A DNA stretch of 64,000 nucleotides, from positions 1-64,000 of the forward strand of contig NZ_BCQS01000004.1 in assembly GCF_001552195.1 (NCBI RefSeq), given 5' to 3'. The notes beneath the pieces are model-generated. The model was not told the DNA's origin. It did not search any database and was given only the letters and a program-made list of their open reading frames with translations. Of this stretch, positions 41,912 through 50,874 are shown piece after piece; within the stretch, counting starts at the first letter, position 1; each line of letters opens with the position of its first letter. Both the position numbers and the translations under genes were made by a program. This DNA is from Actinomadura latina NBRC 106108. GTDB taxonomy: Bacteria > Actinomycetota > Actinomycetes > Streptosporangiales > Streptosporangiaceae.

Positions 41912-43207
41912 ATGACCCAGCCGACGACCCAGCCGACGGGGCTGACCGGCGAACGGCTCGTCGAGCCGATGACCGGCGCCGAACGCGAGCGGGCCGGGCG
42001 CGTGGAGGCGGTGCTGCCCCGGCTGCGCGCGGCCGCCGCGGCCGCCGACGCCGCCGCCGAGTTCCCCGCCGGGCACGTGCCGCTGCTGCGCGAGGCCGGG
42101 CTGCTCGGCCTGGTGGTGCCCGCCGAGTACGGCGGCCTCGGCGGCGGGCTGCGCGACCTGGCCGCCGCCACCTACGCGATGGGCACCGCCTGCCCGTCCA
42201 CCGCGCTGGCGTACTTCTTCCACAACACCAGCGCGTCGCGCGGCCTGCTGCCGCTGGAGGCGGTCGAGGCCGGCCTGTTCAGCGGGGACGACGAGTGCAA
42301 GCCCGTGCGGGCGTTCGCCGAGAAGGTGCTGAACCGGATGGCCGCCGGGACGTGGATGGCCAACTTCGCCAGCGAGGAGGTGAAGTCGTCCAGCGCCAAC
42401 ATCGCGATCGCCACGACCGCGTCCCCGGCCGAGGGCGGCTGGGTCCTCAACGGGGTGAAGTCGTTCGGCTGCGCGACCGGCGTCGCCGACACCTACCTGG
42501 TGACGGCCCGGCTGGACGGCACGACGGACGCCGACGGGCTGGCGCTGTTCCTGGTGCCGCGCGAGGCGCCGGGCGTCGTGTCCCGCGATCCGTGGAACGG
42601 GCTCGGCATGCGGGCGTCCAACAACCACGGGGTGACGCTCACGGACGTGTTCATCCCGGCGGAGGAGGCCCTCACCGTGCCCGGCGCGTTCGTGCGGATG
42701 CTGCGGATGAGCCGGGGCAGCTTCGTCGGCAACCAGCTCGCCATCGCGGCCTGCTACCTGGGCGCGGCGCAGAACGTCTACGACTTCGCGATCGAGCGGC
42801 TCACCCGCCGGACCTTCGCCGACTCCGGCCGGCCGATCGCGTCGTCACCGATGCACCAGGTGATCATCGGCGACATGACCGAGCGGCTGGAGACGGCCTA
42901 CCTGTGGATCCGCCGGCAGCTCGAGCTGGAGACCTCTGAGCCGCCGCTGCGGCCGAAGCCCGAGGTGTTCCGGCAGTGGCGCATCGCCAAGGGCGACATC
43001 ACCGAGGCGTGCTTCCAGGTCGCGCTCGGCGCGTTCAAGGCGTGCGGGACCTCCGCCGCCATGATGGACGGGGTCGTCGGGCGGACGCTGCGCGATCTCG
43101 CCATGGGGCTGGTGATGACGTTCCCGGCGGAGCGGGGCAGGCTTGAGGCCGCCCAGATCATCACCGAGAGCAAGGAGAACGAGTTGTTCGCGAGCGTGCC
43201 GAGGTGA
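41912..43207 (+). CDS. Acyl-CoA-dehydrogenase-fold flavoprotein
   Basis: A 431-residue protein with the three-part ACAD fold: a helical N-terminus (LREAGLLGLVVPAEYGGLGG), a beta middle (VLNGVKSFGCATGVADTYLV, then MRASNNHGVTL) and a helical C-terminus with MSRGSFVGNQLAIAACYLGA. It could be a true dehydrogenase. The flavin reductase directly upstream makes a reduced-flavin-dependent monooxygenase of the HsaA/DszC type just as likely. It is second in an operon of five, 21 bases after the reductase and overlapping the aldehyde dehydrogenase by 4. Substrate unknown; a hydrophobic ring or side chain is expected. Confidence 0.78.
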   Translation: MTQPTTQPTGLTGERLVEPMTGAERERAGRVEAVLPRLRAAAAAADAAAEFPAGHVPLLREAGLLGLVVPAEYGGLGGGLRDLAAATYAMGTACPSTALAYFFHNTSASRGLLPLEAVEAGLFSGDDECKPVRAFAEKVLNRMAAGTWMANFASEEVKSSSANIAIATTASPAEGGWVLNGVKSFGCATGVADTYLVTARLDGTTDADGLALFLVPREAPGVVSRDPWNGLGMRASNNHGVTLTDVFIPAEEALTVPGAFVRMLRMSRGSFVGNQLAIAACYLGAAQNVYDFAIERLTRRTFADSGRPIASSPMHQVIIGDMTERLETAYLWIRRQLELETSEPPLRPKPEVFRQWRIAKGDITEACFQVALGAFKACGTSAAMMDGVVGRTLRDLAMGLVMTFPAERGRLEAAQIITESKENELFASVPR

Positions 43208-44655
43208 CACCGCCCCATCGCGACCTGGTGGACGGGGAATGGGCGGAGACACCCGCGAACGGCCCCGTCCTGGAGGACCCGGCCACCGGCGCGGAGACCG
43301 GCCCGGCCGGGATCACCGGCGAGGCGCGCCTGGAGCGCGCGCTCGCCGCGGCGGACGCGGCGGCGAGCGGCTGGGCGGCGCGCTCCGCCGCCGAGCGCGC
43401 CGACCTGCTGGACGCGGTCGCCGGCGCGCTGGAACCGGTGACCGCGGAGATCGCGAGGCTGGAGGCGGCGGCCACCGGCGTCCCGATCCGGCAGGCGCTC
43501 CCGCTCGGCATGATCGTGTCCGGGTCGTTCCGGCTGGCCGCCGAGCAGCTGCGCGGAGGCGGCCTGGACGCCGGGTTCACCCGCCCGGACGGCCGGGCGG
43601 TGGAGGTGCGGCGGCTGCCGTGGGGGCCGGCGCTGTGCCTGGTCCCGTGGAACGCGCCCGCCCCGATGGCCGCGCACAAGGCGGCCAGCGCGCTCGCCGC
43701 CGGCTGCCCGGCGATCCTCAAGCCCAGCGAGTACGCGCCGTACGGGAGCCAGCGGCTCGCCGAGGCCGCCGCGGGGGTCCTCGCCGAGCGGGGCGTTCCG
43801 GGCGGGGTGTTCCAGCTCGTCCACGGCGACGGCGGCACCGGCGCGCGGCTGACCGGCGACCCGCGGATCCGGGCGGTGTCGTTCACCGGCGGACCGGCGG
43901 GCGGACGGTCGGTCGCCGCCGCCTGCGCGGCCGGGATCAAGCCGGTCCAGCTGGAGCTCGGCGGCAGCAACCCGCTCATCGTGATGCCGGACGCCGACCC
44001 GGACCGCGCCGCGCGCGCCGCCGTCGACCTGCTGACCACGCTCAACGGGCAGTGGTGCCGCGCGCTCGGCCGGCTCATCGTGCCCGAGGCCCTCCAGGAC
44101 GCGCTGCTGGACGCGATCGGCGAACGGCTGGCGGCCCTGCGCGCGGGCCCGCCGCTCGACGAGGACACCGACCTCGGGCCGCTGGTGCACTCCCGCCACC
44201 GCGCCCTCGTCACCGCGCAGCGCGACGCGCTCGGCGGGCGGCTCCTCTCCCCCACCAAGGTCCCCGACCGGGGGAACTACCTGGCCCCCGCGCTCGTCAC
44301 GGGCGTGGACCCCGCCGCCGCCACCGAGGAGATCTTCGGGCCGGTCGCCACCGTCCACCCGTACCGGACGCTAGACGAGGCCGTGGCGCTGGCGAACGGC
44401 ACCGCGTACGGGCTCGAGGGCTATGTCGCCGGCACCGGCGAGGACGCGGCGCTGGCGGTGGCCTGGCGCGTCCGGGCGGGGGAGGTCAAGGTCAACGGGT
44501 CCAGCGTGATGAGCCTGCACCTGTTCGCGCCGCGTCCCGCGTGGGGGGCGTCCGGGCTCGGCGAGGAGGGCACGGCGGAGACGCTGCGGTTCTTCACCAA
44601 CCCGCGCGTCGTGGGCGTGGAGGACGGGTTCGCCCTGCATTCCCGGGAGCCGTGA
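43204..44655 (+). CDS. Aldehyde dehydrogenase
   Basis: A 483-residue NAD(P)-dependent aldehyde dehydrogenase starting at a GTG that overlaps the preceding stop. The catalytic nucleophile is C285 (LNGQWCRALGR) and the general base E251 (VQLELGGSNP). The cofactor segments VPWNAPAPMAAHK and SFTGGPAGGRSVA are intact. It should oxidise an aldehyde made by the upstream oxygenase. A second aldehyde dehydrogenase closes the same operon, which implies two distinct aldehydes, or one aldehyde and one semialdehyde. Confidence 0.9.
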   Translation: MTPPHRDLVDGEWAETPANGPVLEDPATGAETGPAGITGEARLERALAAADAAASGWAARSAAERADLLDAVAGALEPVTAEIARLEAAATGVPIRQALPLGMIVSGSFRLAAEQLRGGGLDAGFTRPDGRAVEVRRLPWGPALCLVPWNAPAPMAAHKAASALAAGCPAILKPSEYAPYGSQRLAEAAAGVLAERGVPGGVFQLVHGDGGTGARLTGDPRIRAVSFTGGPAGGRSVAAACAAGIKPVQLELGGSNPLIVMPDADPDRAARAAVDLLTTLNGQWCRALGRLIVPEALQDALLDAIGERLAALRAGPPLDEDTDLGPLVHSRHRALVTAQRDALGGRLLSPTKVPDRGNYLAPALVTGVDPAAATEEIFGPVATVHPYRTLDEAVALANGTAYGLEGYVAGTGEDAALAVAWRVRAGEVKVNGSSVMSLHLFAPRPAWGASGLGEEGTAETLRFFTNPRVVGVEDGFALHSREP

Positions 44656-45797
44656 TGGCGCGCGTACTGGTCGCCGGGGCCGGTCCGGTGGGACTCACCG
44701 CGGCGCTGGCTCTGGCGCGCCGCGGTGTCCCGGTCACGGTCCTGGAGGCGGAGCCGGAGCTGGCCGCCGAGTCGCGCGCATCCACGTTCCACCCGCCGTC
44801 CTTGGAGATGCTGGACGAGCTGGGCGTGCTCGACGCGCTGCTGGAGCGCGGCCTCGTCTCCCGGACGTTCCAGTACCGGGAGCGGCGCGGCGGCGTCATC
44901 GCCGAGCTGGACCTGTCGGTCCTGTCCGGGGACACGCCGTACCCGTTCCGCGTGCAGTGCGAGCAGAGCAAGCTCACCCCGATCCTGCGCGACCGCCTGC
45001 TCGCCCTGGGCGGCGAGGTGCTGTTCGGCGCCGCCGTGCGGGCCGTCCTGCCGCACGCGGGCGGCGTGGAGGTGGCGACCGCCGCCGGGCGTCTGCGCGG
45101 CGGCTGGCTGATCGGCGCGGACGGCGCCGGCTCGGCGGTCCGCCGCTCCCTGGGCATCGAGTTCGAGGGCATGACGTATCCGGAGCGCTTCCTGGTCGCC
45201 TCCACCCGGACCGATGTCGGAGGCCTGCTGCCCGGCATCGCCGCGGTGAACTACGTCTTCGACCCCGGCGAGTGGCTGGTGCTGCTGCGCACCCCCGACC
45301 ACTGGCGGGTGCTGTTCCCGACCCCGGAGGGCACGCCCGACGCGCACGAGCTGGCGCGGCTGCCCGACCGGCTGCACGGAGTCGCCGACGCCTCCTGGGA
45401 CGTCGCGCACGCCAGCCTGTACCGGGTCCACCAGCGCGTCGCCGCGACGTTCCGGGCCGGGCGCGTGCTGCTGGCGGGGGACGCCGCGCACGTCAACAAC
45501 CCGCTGGGCGGCATGGGCATGAACAGCGGAATCCACGACGCAGTCCGGCTCGCCGGCGCGCTCGCGGACGTCCTGGACGGCGGCCCGGAGGCGGCGCTCG
45601 ACGCGGCCGCGGCGGCGCGCCGCGACACGGCGCGGTCGTTCGTGCAGCGGGTGACGCACGCCAACTGGGAGCGGATGCGGTCCGGCGACCCGGGCGGATA
45701 CCACGAGGAGCTGCGGCGGCTCGCCGCCGATCCGGTGGAGATGCGGCGGTACCTCCTGCGCACCTCGATGATCGCCTCGCTGCGGGACGCCGCGTGA
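44655..45797 (+). CDS. FAD-dependent aromatic hydroxylase-like monooxygenase
   Basis: A 380-residue class A flavoprotein monooxygenase. It shows the N-terminal dinucleotide motif VAGAGPVGLTAALALARRG, the DG motif LIGADGAGSAVRR and the GD motif GDAAHVNNPLGGMG. The plan matches MhpA/PHBH enzymes that hydroxylate aromatic rings with NAD(P)H and oxygen. The ATG at 44655 overlaps the preceding stop by one base (TGATG). It would fit hydroxylation of an aromatic or pyrrolic ring in the catabolic operon. Confidence 0.88.
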   Translation: MARVLVAGAGPVGLTAALALARRGVPVTVLEAEPELAAESRASTFHPPSLEMLDELGVLDALLERGLVSRTFQYRERRGGVIAELDLSVLSGDTPYPFRVQCEQSKLTPILRDRLLALGGEVLFGAAVRAVLPHAGGVEVATAAGRLRGGWLIGADGAGSAVRRSLGIEFEGMTYPERFLVASTRTDVGGLLPGIAAVNYVFDPGEWLVLLRTPDHWRVLFPTPEGTPDAHELARLPDRLHGVADASWDVAHASLYRVHQRVAATFRAGRVLLAGDAAHVNNPLGGMGMNSGIHDAVRLAGALADVLDGGPEAALDAAAAARRDTARSFVQRVTHANWERMRSGDPGGYHEELRRLAADPVEMRRYLLRTSMIASLRDAA

Positions 45798-47221
45798 TGC
45801 CCGGCGAGATCGTCCGGGAGAACCCGGCCCGGCTGGAGGAGATCGTCGGCCGCGTCCGGGTGGCGGGCGCGGCGGAGGTGGACCGGGCCGTCCGGGAGGC
45901 GGAGGCGGGGCAGCGCGAATGGCGGCTCGTGGCGGCCGGCGAGCGGGCTGGCCTCCTGCGCGCGGCGGCCGGCGCCATCGACGCGATGCCCGGCATGGCG
46001 GTGCTGCTGGCCCGCGAGACCGGCAAACCGCTCGCCGACTGCGCCGGGGAACTGCGGTTCGCCACCGCCTGCCTGCGCTGGGTCGCCGAGCACGCGCCCG
46101 TGGCGCTCGCCGACCGGGAGACCGGCGACGCGGCCGGGCGGCTCGTCCTGCGGTACCGCCCGTACGGGGTCGTCGCGGCGGTCACGCCGTGGAACGCGCC
46201 GGTCATCCTCGCCCTGCTGAAGGTGGGCCCGGCGCTCGCCGCCGGGAACACGGTGGTGGTCAAACCGTCCCCGCTCGCGCCGCTGACGATCACGCGGGTG
46301 CTAGAGGCGTTCCCGCCGGGGCTCGTCCGGGTGGTGCACGGCGGCGCGGCGGCGGGCCGGGCGCTCGCCGGCCACTCCCGCGTGCACCGGGTCGCGTTCA
46401 CCGGCGGCGGCGCGGCGGGCCGCGCCATCGGGGCGGCCGCCGCCGGGGCGGTCACCCCGGTCCTGCTGGAGCTGGGCGGCAACGACCCGGTCGTGCTGCT
46501 GGACGACGCGGACCTCACCGACGAGGCGATGGACCGCCTCGTCATGGCGTCCTTCGCCACCGCCGGACAGGTCTGCATGGCGGCCAAGCGCCTGTACGCG
46601 CCGAGGCCGCGGCTGGCCGAGGTCCGCGACGCCTACCTGGCGGCGGCCGAGCGGGTCCTCGTGCTCGGCGACCCGCTGGACGCGGAGACCACGGTCGGAC
46701 CGGTCATCTCGGCGGACGCCGCCGCCCGCGTCCGGGACCTGATCGGCGGCTCGGCCGGGCGCGGCGGCACCGTCACCGAGCTGGGGACGGTCCGCGCCGA
46801 CATGGGGCGCGGCCATTTCGTCCGGCCGGCACTGGTCATGGACGTGGCCGATGACGCGCCGGTCGTGGCCGAGGAGCAGTTCGGCCCGGTCGTCCCGCTG
46901 CTGGCCTATGACGACGAGGACGAGGTCGTCGCCCGCGCCAACGCCGGCGACCTCGGGCTCGGCGCGTCGGTCTGGTCGGCCGACGAGGACCGCGCGTTCG
47001 CGTTCGCCCGCCGGTTCGACGCCGGATTCACGTTCGTGAACACCCACAACCGCACCGGGATGGCGCTGCGGGCGCCGTTCGGCGGGGTGAAGCGCAGCGG
47101 GCACGGCCGCGAGTACGGCGCCGAGGGCCTGCTGGAGTACGCGCAGGCGTGCGCGATCCACGCGCCCGCCGCGTTCCGCGCGGGCGGCGCCGGCATGGGC
47201 GCGGGCGCGTACCCGGGCTGA
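45797..47221 (+). CDS. Aldehyde dehydrogenase, second copy
   Basis: A 474-residue aldehyde dehydrogenase of the vanillin/benzaldehyde-dehydrogenase-like group. The general base lies in VLLELGGNDP and the nucleophile in TAGQVCMAAKRLY. PWNAPVILALLKVGP and KPSPLAPLT are the cofactor and oxyanion regions. A one-base TGATG overlap joins it to the monooxygenase gene. It is only distantly similar to the other aldehyde dehydrogenase in the operon and is probably specific for a different aldehyde. Last gene of the 40643-47221 operon. Confidence 0.9.
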   Translation: MPGEIVRENPARLEEIVGRVRVAGAAEVDRAVREAEAGQREWRLVAAGERAGLLRAAAGAIDAMPGMAVLLARETGKPLADCAGELRFATACLRWVAEHAPVALADRETGDAAGRLVLRYRPYGVVAAVTPWNAPVILALLKVGPALAAGNTVVVKPSPLAPLTITRVLEAFPPGLVRVVHGGAAAGRALAGHSRVHRVAFTGGGAAGRAIGAAAAGAVTPVLLELGGNDPVVLLDDADLTDEAMDRLVMASFATAGQVCMAAKRLYAPRPRLAEVRDAYLAAAERVLVLGDPLDAETTVGPVISADAAARVRDLIGGSAGRGGTVTELGTVRADMGRGHFVRPALVMDVADDAPVVAEEQFGPVVPLLAYDDEDEVVARANAGDLGLGASVWSADEDRAFAFARRFDAGFTFVNTHNRTGMALRAPFGGVKRSGHGREYGAEGLLEYAQACAIHAPAAFRAGGAGMGAGAYPG

Positions 47222-47298
47222 CCGCGCCGTTATCCGGTCGCGGCGCCGGACCCATTGCCCTCGCGCCCGCCGGCGTGCTTAATGGGGATGCCATATTG

Positions 47299-47323
47299 GA
47301 AACTCTGTTTCGCTGAGCGAAAC
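47299..47323 (+). promoter_or_regulatory. IclR-regulon operator site 9
   Basis: GAAAC-TCT-GTTTC-GCTGAGC-GAAAC: all three half-sites are perfect, the best copy together with site 4. It ends 24 bases before the secreted hydrolase gene at 47348. Confidence 0.85.
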
Positions 47324-47347
47324 GGAGTGGTTGCCTTCGGAGGCAGC

Positions 47348-48328
47348 ATGCGCACCGTACGTGCCGTCCGGACCCTCACCGGAGCCACCGCCGCCGCCCT
47401 CGCGCTCACCGCCGCCGGCCCCCTGTCCCCCGCCCGGGCCGACGTCACCCGCGTCCAGACCACCGTCGAGATCCGCTGCGCGTTCACGATCCTCGACCAG
47501 AGCGCCGACTGGTACTTCCCGTCCGGCACGCCCCAGGGGCTGGTCTGGCTGCAGCACGGCTTCGCCCGCTCGAACGGCAACGTCGCCGACCTCGCGTCCG
47601 CGTACGCCGCCGCCGGCTACCTGGTGTTCGCGCCGACCCTGCCCACGGCGAACATCTTCGGCTGCACGCTGGAGAACCTGGGCAACAACACCGGCTTCCT
47701 CGGCAATGTCGCCGACCTCTTCGTGAAGATGGGCGACCCGTCCGACAAGCTCGGCCGGAGCTTCGCCAAGGCCAAGGCCCAGGCGGGACGGCCGGGACTC
47801 GCGCTGCCCGGCTCCCTGGTCTTCTCCGGGCACTCGGCGGGCGGCGAGGCCGTCAGCTACGTCGCCGGGAGGCTCCGCACCGACGGCGCGGCGGCGTGGG
47901 CCCGGCTCCGCGGCCTGGTGCTGCTGGACCCGGTGAAGTCGTTCATCGGCGGCAACCTCGCCACCGGCCTGACCGCGGTGGACGGGACCGGCCGCATGAT
48001 CCGCACGATCTCCGGGCCGGACGGCACCTGCAACAACAGCGGCAGCGGAACCGACCTCGTCCAGGCCGACGTGCACGCGCCCTTCGTCGGCGTGCGGCTG
48101 ACCACCGGCGCGCACACCGACGCCGAGGGCGCCAGCACCGACTCCGCGGGGACCCTCGCCTGCGGCACCCCGAAGGCCGAGAACGTGGCGACCCTCCAGA
48201 CCTTCGCGGTCGCCTGGGCCGAGGACGCCTTCAACGGCACGCGGACCGCCGCCTATCTACCGGGCGGCTCCTACTACCAGAGCCAGTTGTCCAGCGGACG
48301 GATCGAGACCCTGTCCGGCGCCTCCTGA
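47348..48328 (+). CDS. Secreted alpha/beta hydrolase
   Basis: A 326-residue exported hydrolase. The start at 47348 (MRTVRAVRTLTGATAAALAL) has GGAGG upstream, and cleavage is likely after the ARA near residue 31. The nucleophile elbow is FSGHSAGGEA (S163), with an oxyanion WLQHGFARSNG strand. The overall look is that of extracellular lipases, cutinases or chlorophyllase-like esterases. An extracellular ester cleavage, such as release of a long alcohol from a tetrapyrrole ester, would fit the operons it is co-regulated with. That substrate is inference. Monocistronic, behind the best IclR site. Confidence 0.8.
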   Translation: MRTVRAVRTLTGATAAALALTAAGPLSPARADVTRVQTTVEIRCAFTILDQSADWYFPSGTPQGLVWLQHGFARSNGNVADLASAYAAAGYLVFAPTLPTANIFGCTLENLGNNTGFLGNVADLFVKMGDPSDKLGRSFAKAKAQAGRPGLALPGSLVFSGHSAGGEAVSYVAGRLRTDGAAAWARLRGLVLLDPVKSFIGGNLATGLTAVDGTGRMIRTISGPDGTCNNSGSGTDLVQADVHAPFVGVRLTTGAHTDAEGASTDSAGTLACGTPKAENVATLQTFAVAWAEDAFNGTRTAAYLPGGSYYQSQLSSGRIETLSGAS

Positions 48329-48407
48329 CCGCGCACCCCGCCCGCCCCGGCGCGAAGTTTCTTCCCGGCGGCTCTGGCGGGCGGGGGACCGCGCTTGTAA
48401 GGTTTTG

Positions 48408-48432
48408 GAAACAGCGTTTCGCTAGAGGAACC
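48408..48432 (+). promoter_or_regulatory. IclR-regulon operator site 10
   Basis: GAAAC-AGC-GTTTC-N7-GAACC: two half-sites are perfect and the third has one mismatch. It ends 11 bases before the first gene of the ten-gene operon at 48443. Confidence 0.8.
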
Positions 48433-48442
48433 GGGAGGCCCG

Positions 48443-50074
48443 ATGGGTCCGGTCCGGGTGGCCGCCGTCCAGTTCGCGGCGGGCCTCGACGCGCCCGGCA
48501 ACCTCGCCACCTGCCTGCGCATGGTGGACCGGGCGGCCGCCGAGGGTGCGAGCATCATCGTTCTGCCGGAGTTCTGCAACCGCCTGTCCTGGTACGCGGA
48601 CCGCGCGGCCGCGGAGCGGCACGCCTGCACCCTGGAGGGCCCGTTCCTCACCGCGATCGCCGCCAGGGCCGCCGCGCACCGCGCGCACATCAAGATCAAC
48701 GTCACGCTGGCCGGCGGCGGCCGGGTCACCGTCGCCAGCCTGCTCTACGGGCCGGACGGCGCGCTGCTCGGCCGGTCCGACAAGCTGACGCTGATGGGCG
48801 CCGAGGGCGACCACCTCGATCCCGGCACCGCCGCCGGGCCCGTCATCGCCACCCCGCACGGCCGCCTCGGCATGTACGCGTGCATGGAGGGCGTCACCAG
48901 CGACGTCCCGCGCGATCTGGCGGTACGCGGCGCGCAGGTCCTGCTCAACAGCCTCAACTCGTTCGCCACCGACGAGGCGAGCCTGCACGTCCCGGTCCGC
49001 GCCGCCGAGAACAAGGTGTGGGTGGTCGCCGCCAACAAGGTCGGCCCGCTGCTGCCCGAAGCGCTGCTGCCCGCGATCGCCGAGCGGCTGGGGGTGCCGC
49101 CGGAACTGCTGGACGGCGCCGGCGAGAGCCAGATCGTCGCGCCGGACGGGACCGTCGTGGCGAAGGGGCCGCGCACCGGCGAGGCGGTCGTCACCGCCGA
49201 CATCGACCCGTCGCTCGCCGACCGCAAGACCCGCCCGGACGGCACCGACCTGTTCGCGTCCCGCAGGCCGCGCCTGTACGCGCCGATCGTCCGGCCGCCC
49301 CGCCCTCGCGAGGCGCCTCCGGGCGACGCGAAGGCGGACGTGGCCGTCGTCCGCTCCCCCGGCCTCGTGCGGCGGGCCGCGCACGCCGGGGCCGAGCTGA
49401 TCGTCCTGCCGGAGCTCGCCTTCGGCCTCGACGCCGGTCCCGGCGCCGTCGTCGCGGAACTCGCCCGCGCGCTCCAGGGCACCACCGCGCACGCGGTGAC
49501 CAGCGTGCGGGAGGGCGCCACGCACGCCGCCTACCTGGTGAACGCCGACGGCCTGGCCGGAAGCCAGCCGCAGCTGCACGCCAGTGCCCGCCATTCGGGC
49601 TGGGCCACCCGGTACGGCGAGGGCCTGGAGGTCTTCGCCCTCCCCTGGGGGCGGCTCGCGCTCGTCACCGGCGACGACTCCCTCTACCCCGAGGTGTTCC
49701 GGCTCGCCGCCATCGCCGACGCCGACGCCGTCGCGGTCCCCTTCGCCCCCGCCGAGGACTGGGAGATCTCGATCGGCCTGCCCGAACGCGCCGCCGAGAA
49801 CCGGCTGAACGTCATCGCCTCCGGCCCGGACGGCGGCCTGATCCTCGCGGTCCCCGCCGACTTCACCCTGTGGACGTCCTGGGAGGGCCCGTTCGAGGGC
49901 CGCATCAGCCACCCGCTCGTCACCCGCGCCACCGAGCCGGTCACCCTTGCGGCCGTCCATCCGGCCCAGGCTGTCAACCGCCTCGTCTCCAAGAACACCG
50001 ACCTGGTCGGCGGGCGTCCCGCGCACGCGGTCGCCGCGCTGGCCGACGACGAACTGAGCGGAGCGTCCCGTTGA
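48443..50074 (+). CDS. Tandem nitrilase-domain amidohydrolase
   Basis: A 543-residue protein with two carbon-nitrogen hydrolase domains. The first has the full triad E43 (VLPEFCN), K114 (RSDKLTLMG) and C147 (MYACMEGVTSD). The second (about 300-500) keeps E324 (VLPELAFG) but has no Lys at the expected place, and VTGDDSLYPE replaces the Cys segment. Only the first half should be catalytic. Nitrilase-fold enzymes cleave nitriles, amides or carbamoyl groups. It heads the operon of chlorophyll-breakdown-like enzymes, where an amide- or lactam-cleaving step after ring opening is conceivable. Specificity unknown. Confidence 0.8.
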   Translation: MGPVRVAAVQFAAGLDAPGNLATCLRMVDRAAAEGASIIVLPEFCNRLSWYADRAAAERHACTLEGPFLTAIAARAAAHRAHIKINVTLAGGGRVTVASLLYGPDGALLGRSDKLTLMGAEGDHLDPGTAAGPVIATPHGRLGMYACMEGVTSDVPRDLAVRGAQVLLNSLNSFATDEASLHVPVRAAENKVWVVAANKVGPLLPEALLPAIAERLGVPPELLDGAGESQIVAPDGTVVAKGPRTGEAVVTADIDPSLADRKTRPDGTDLFASRRPRLYAPIVRPPRPREAPPGDAKADVAVVRSPGLVRRAAHAGAELIVLPELAFGLDAGPGAVVAELARALQGTTAHAVTSVREGATHAAYLVNADGLAGSQPQLHASARHSGWATRYGEGLEVFALPWGRLALVTGDDSLYPEVFRLAAIADADAVAVPFAPAEDWEISIGLPERAAENRLNVIASGPDGGLILAVPADFTLWTSWEGPFEGRISHPLVTRATEPVTLAAVHPAQAVNRLVSKNTDLVGGRPAHAVAALADDELSGASR

Positions 50075-50874
50075 AGGAAACGCTGCAGCACGTCGAGCAG
50101 ATGGTGGACGAGTCCCCCGCCGTCGACGTGACCGAGACCTTCCACCGGTTCGGGTCGATCCTGACCGGGCTGAAGGCGAAGATCGACGGGCGGTTCGAGC
50201 TGGCCCGCGACCCGTCCACCGAGGTCCTGGAGTCGTACGGGAACCCGCCGGAGAGCCCCGGCGGGCGCCTGGCCGCCTACACCGGACCCGAGGTCGACTG
50301 GATGGTGCACTCGTGGCTCGGGAACCCGGCCGCGGGCTTCGCCAACCTGCACCTGACCGTGTGGCTCGGCCCGCACATCCGGGTGCCGCATCTGGGCATC
50401 GCGCTGCTCGTCTGGCCGGAGGGCTGGTTCTACGTCGACTCCGTGCCCCGCACGAACCTGCTCGCCGACGGCGGCTACTACGACGCCTACTACGAGCCGC
50501 TCAACGAGGAATGGCTGGCGGTGCGGGAGGCGAACCCGCAGCTGGAGTGGTTCACCAGCCGCGCCGGGTTCATCCGGGCGAGCCTGTCCCCCACCGCGCA
50601 CTGCCACTCCTTCCCGCGCGAGGAGAAGAACGTCGACCTGGTGGAGCGGCTGCTGGACGAGCACGTCGACCGCTGGCTCCGCTGGGTCGACGAGGCCCCG
50701 CCCGTGCCCGGGGAGGAGCGCGCGGCGCTCGCCGCCGCCGACCTCGCGACCCGGCGCAACATCGCCGAGCGCGACCCCGCGAACGTGATGGGCGTCCGGT
50801 ACTTCGGGCAGGAGACCACCGACCGGCTCGTGCGTGCGCTGTGGGGCGGCGACCGAGAACTGCCCCGCCCGTGA
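50071..50874 (+). CDS. Red chlorophyll catabolite reductase-like protein 1
   Basis: A 267-residue protein, TTG start overlapping the nitrilase stop (TTGA), with GGAG upstream. It resembles plant RCC reductase and the ferredoxin-dependent bilin reductase fold. VPHLGIALLVWPEGWFYVDS aligns with the RCCR strand pair ending in an LD(L)LPR-type turn (here VDSVPRTNL). YYDAYYEPLNEEW follows, and GFIRASLSPTAHCHSF matches the RCCR (F)VRSAxSPTA segment. Such enzymes reduce linear tetrapyrroles with ferredoxin electrons. The match is by eye, with no catalytic residues mapped. A second, diverged relative is encoded three genes downstream. Confidence 0.65.
   Translation: MKETLQHVEQMVDESPAVDVTETFHRFGSILTGLKAKIDGRFELARDPSTEVLESYGNPPESPGGRLAAYTGPEVDWMVHSWLGNPAAGFANLHLTVWLGPHIRVPHLGIALLVWPEGWFYVDSVPRTNLLADGGYYDAYYEPLNEEWLAVREANPQLEWFTSRAGFIRASLSPTAHCHSFPREEKNVDLVERLLDEHVDRWLRWVDEAPPVPGEERAALAAADLATRRNIAERDPANVMGVRYFGQETTDRLVRALWGGDRELPRP

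Noticed and set aside
47896-50874. Very long alternative frame (about 990 codons) through the nitrilase gene
   Set aside because: Arg/Pro-rich shadow frame; only its 3' part, from the TTG at 50071, is a real gene.
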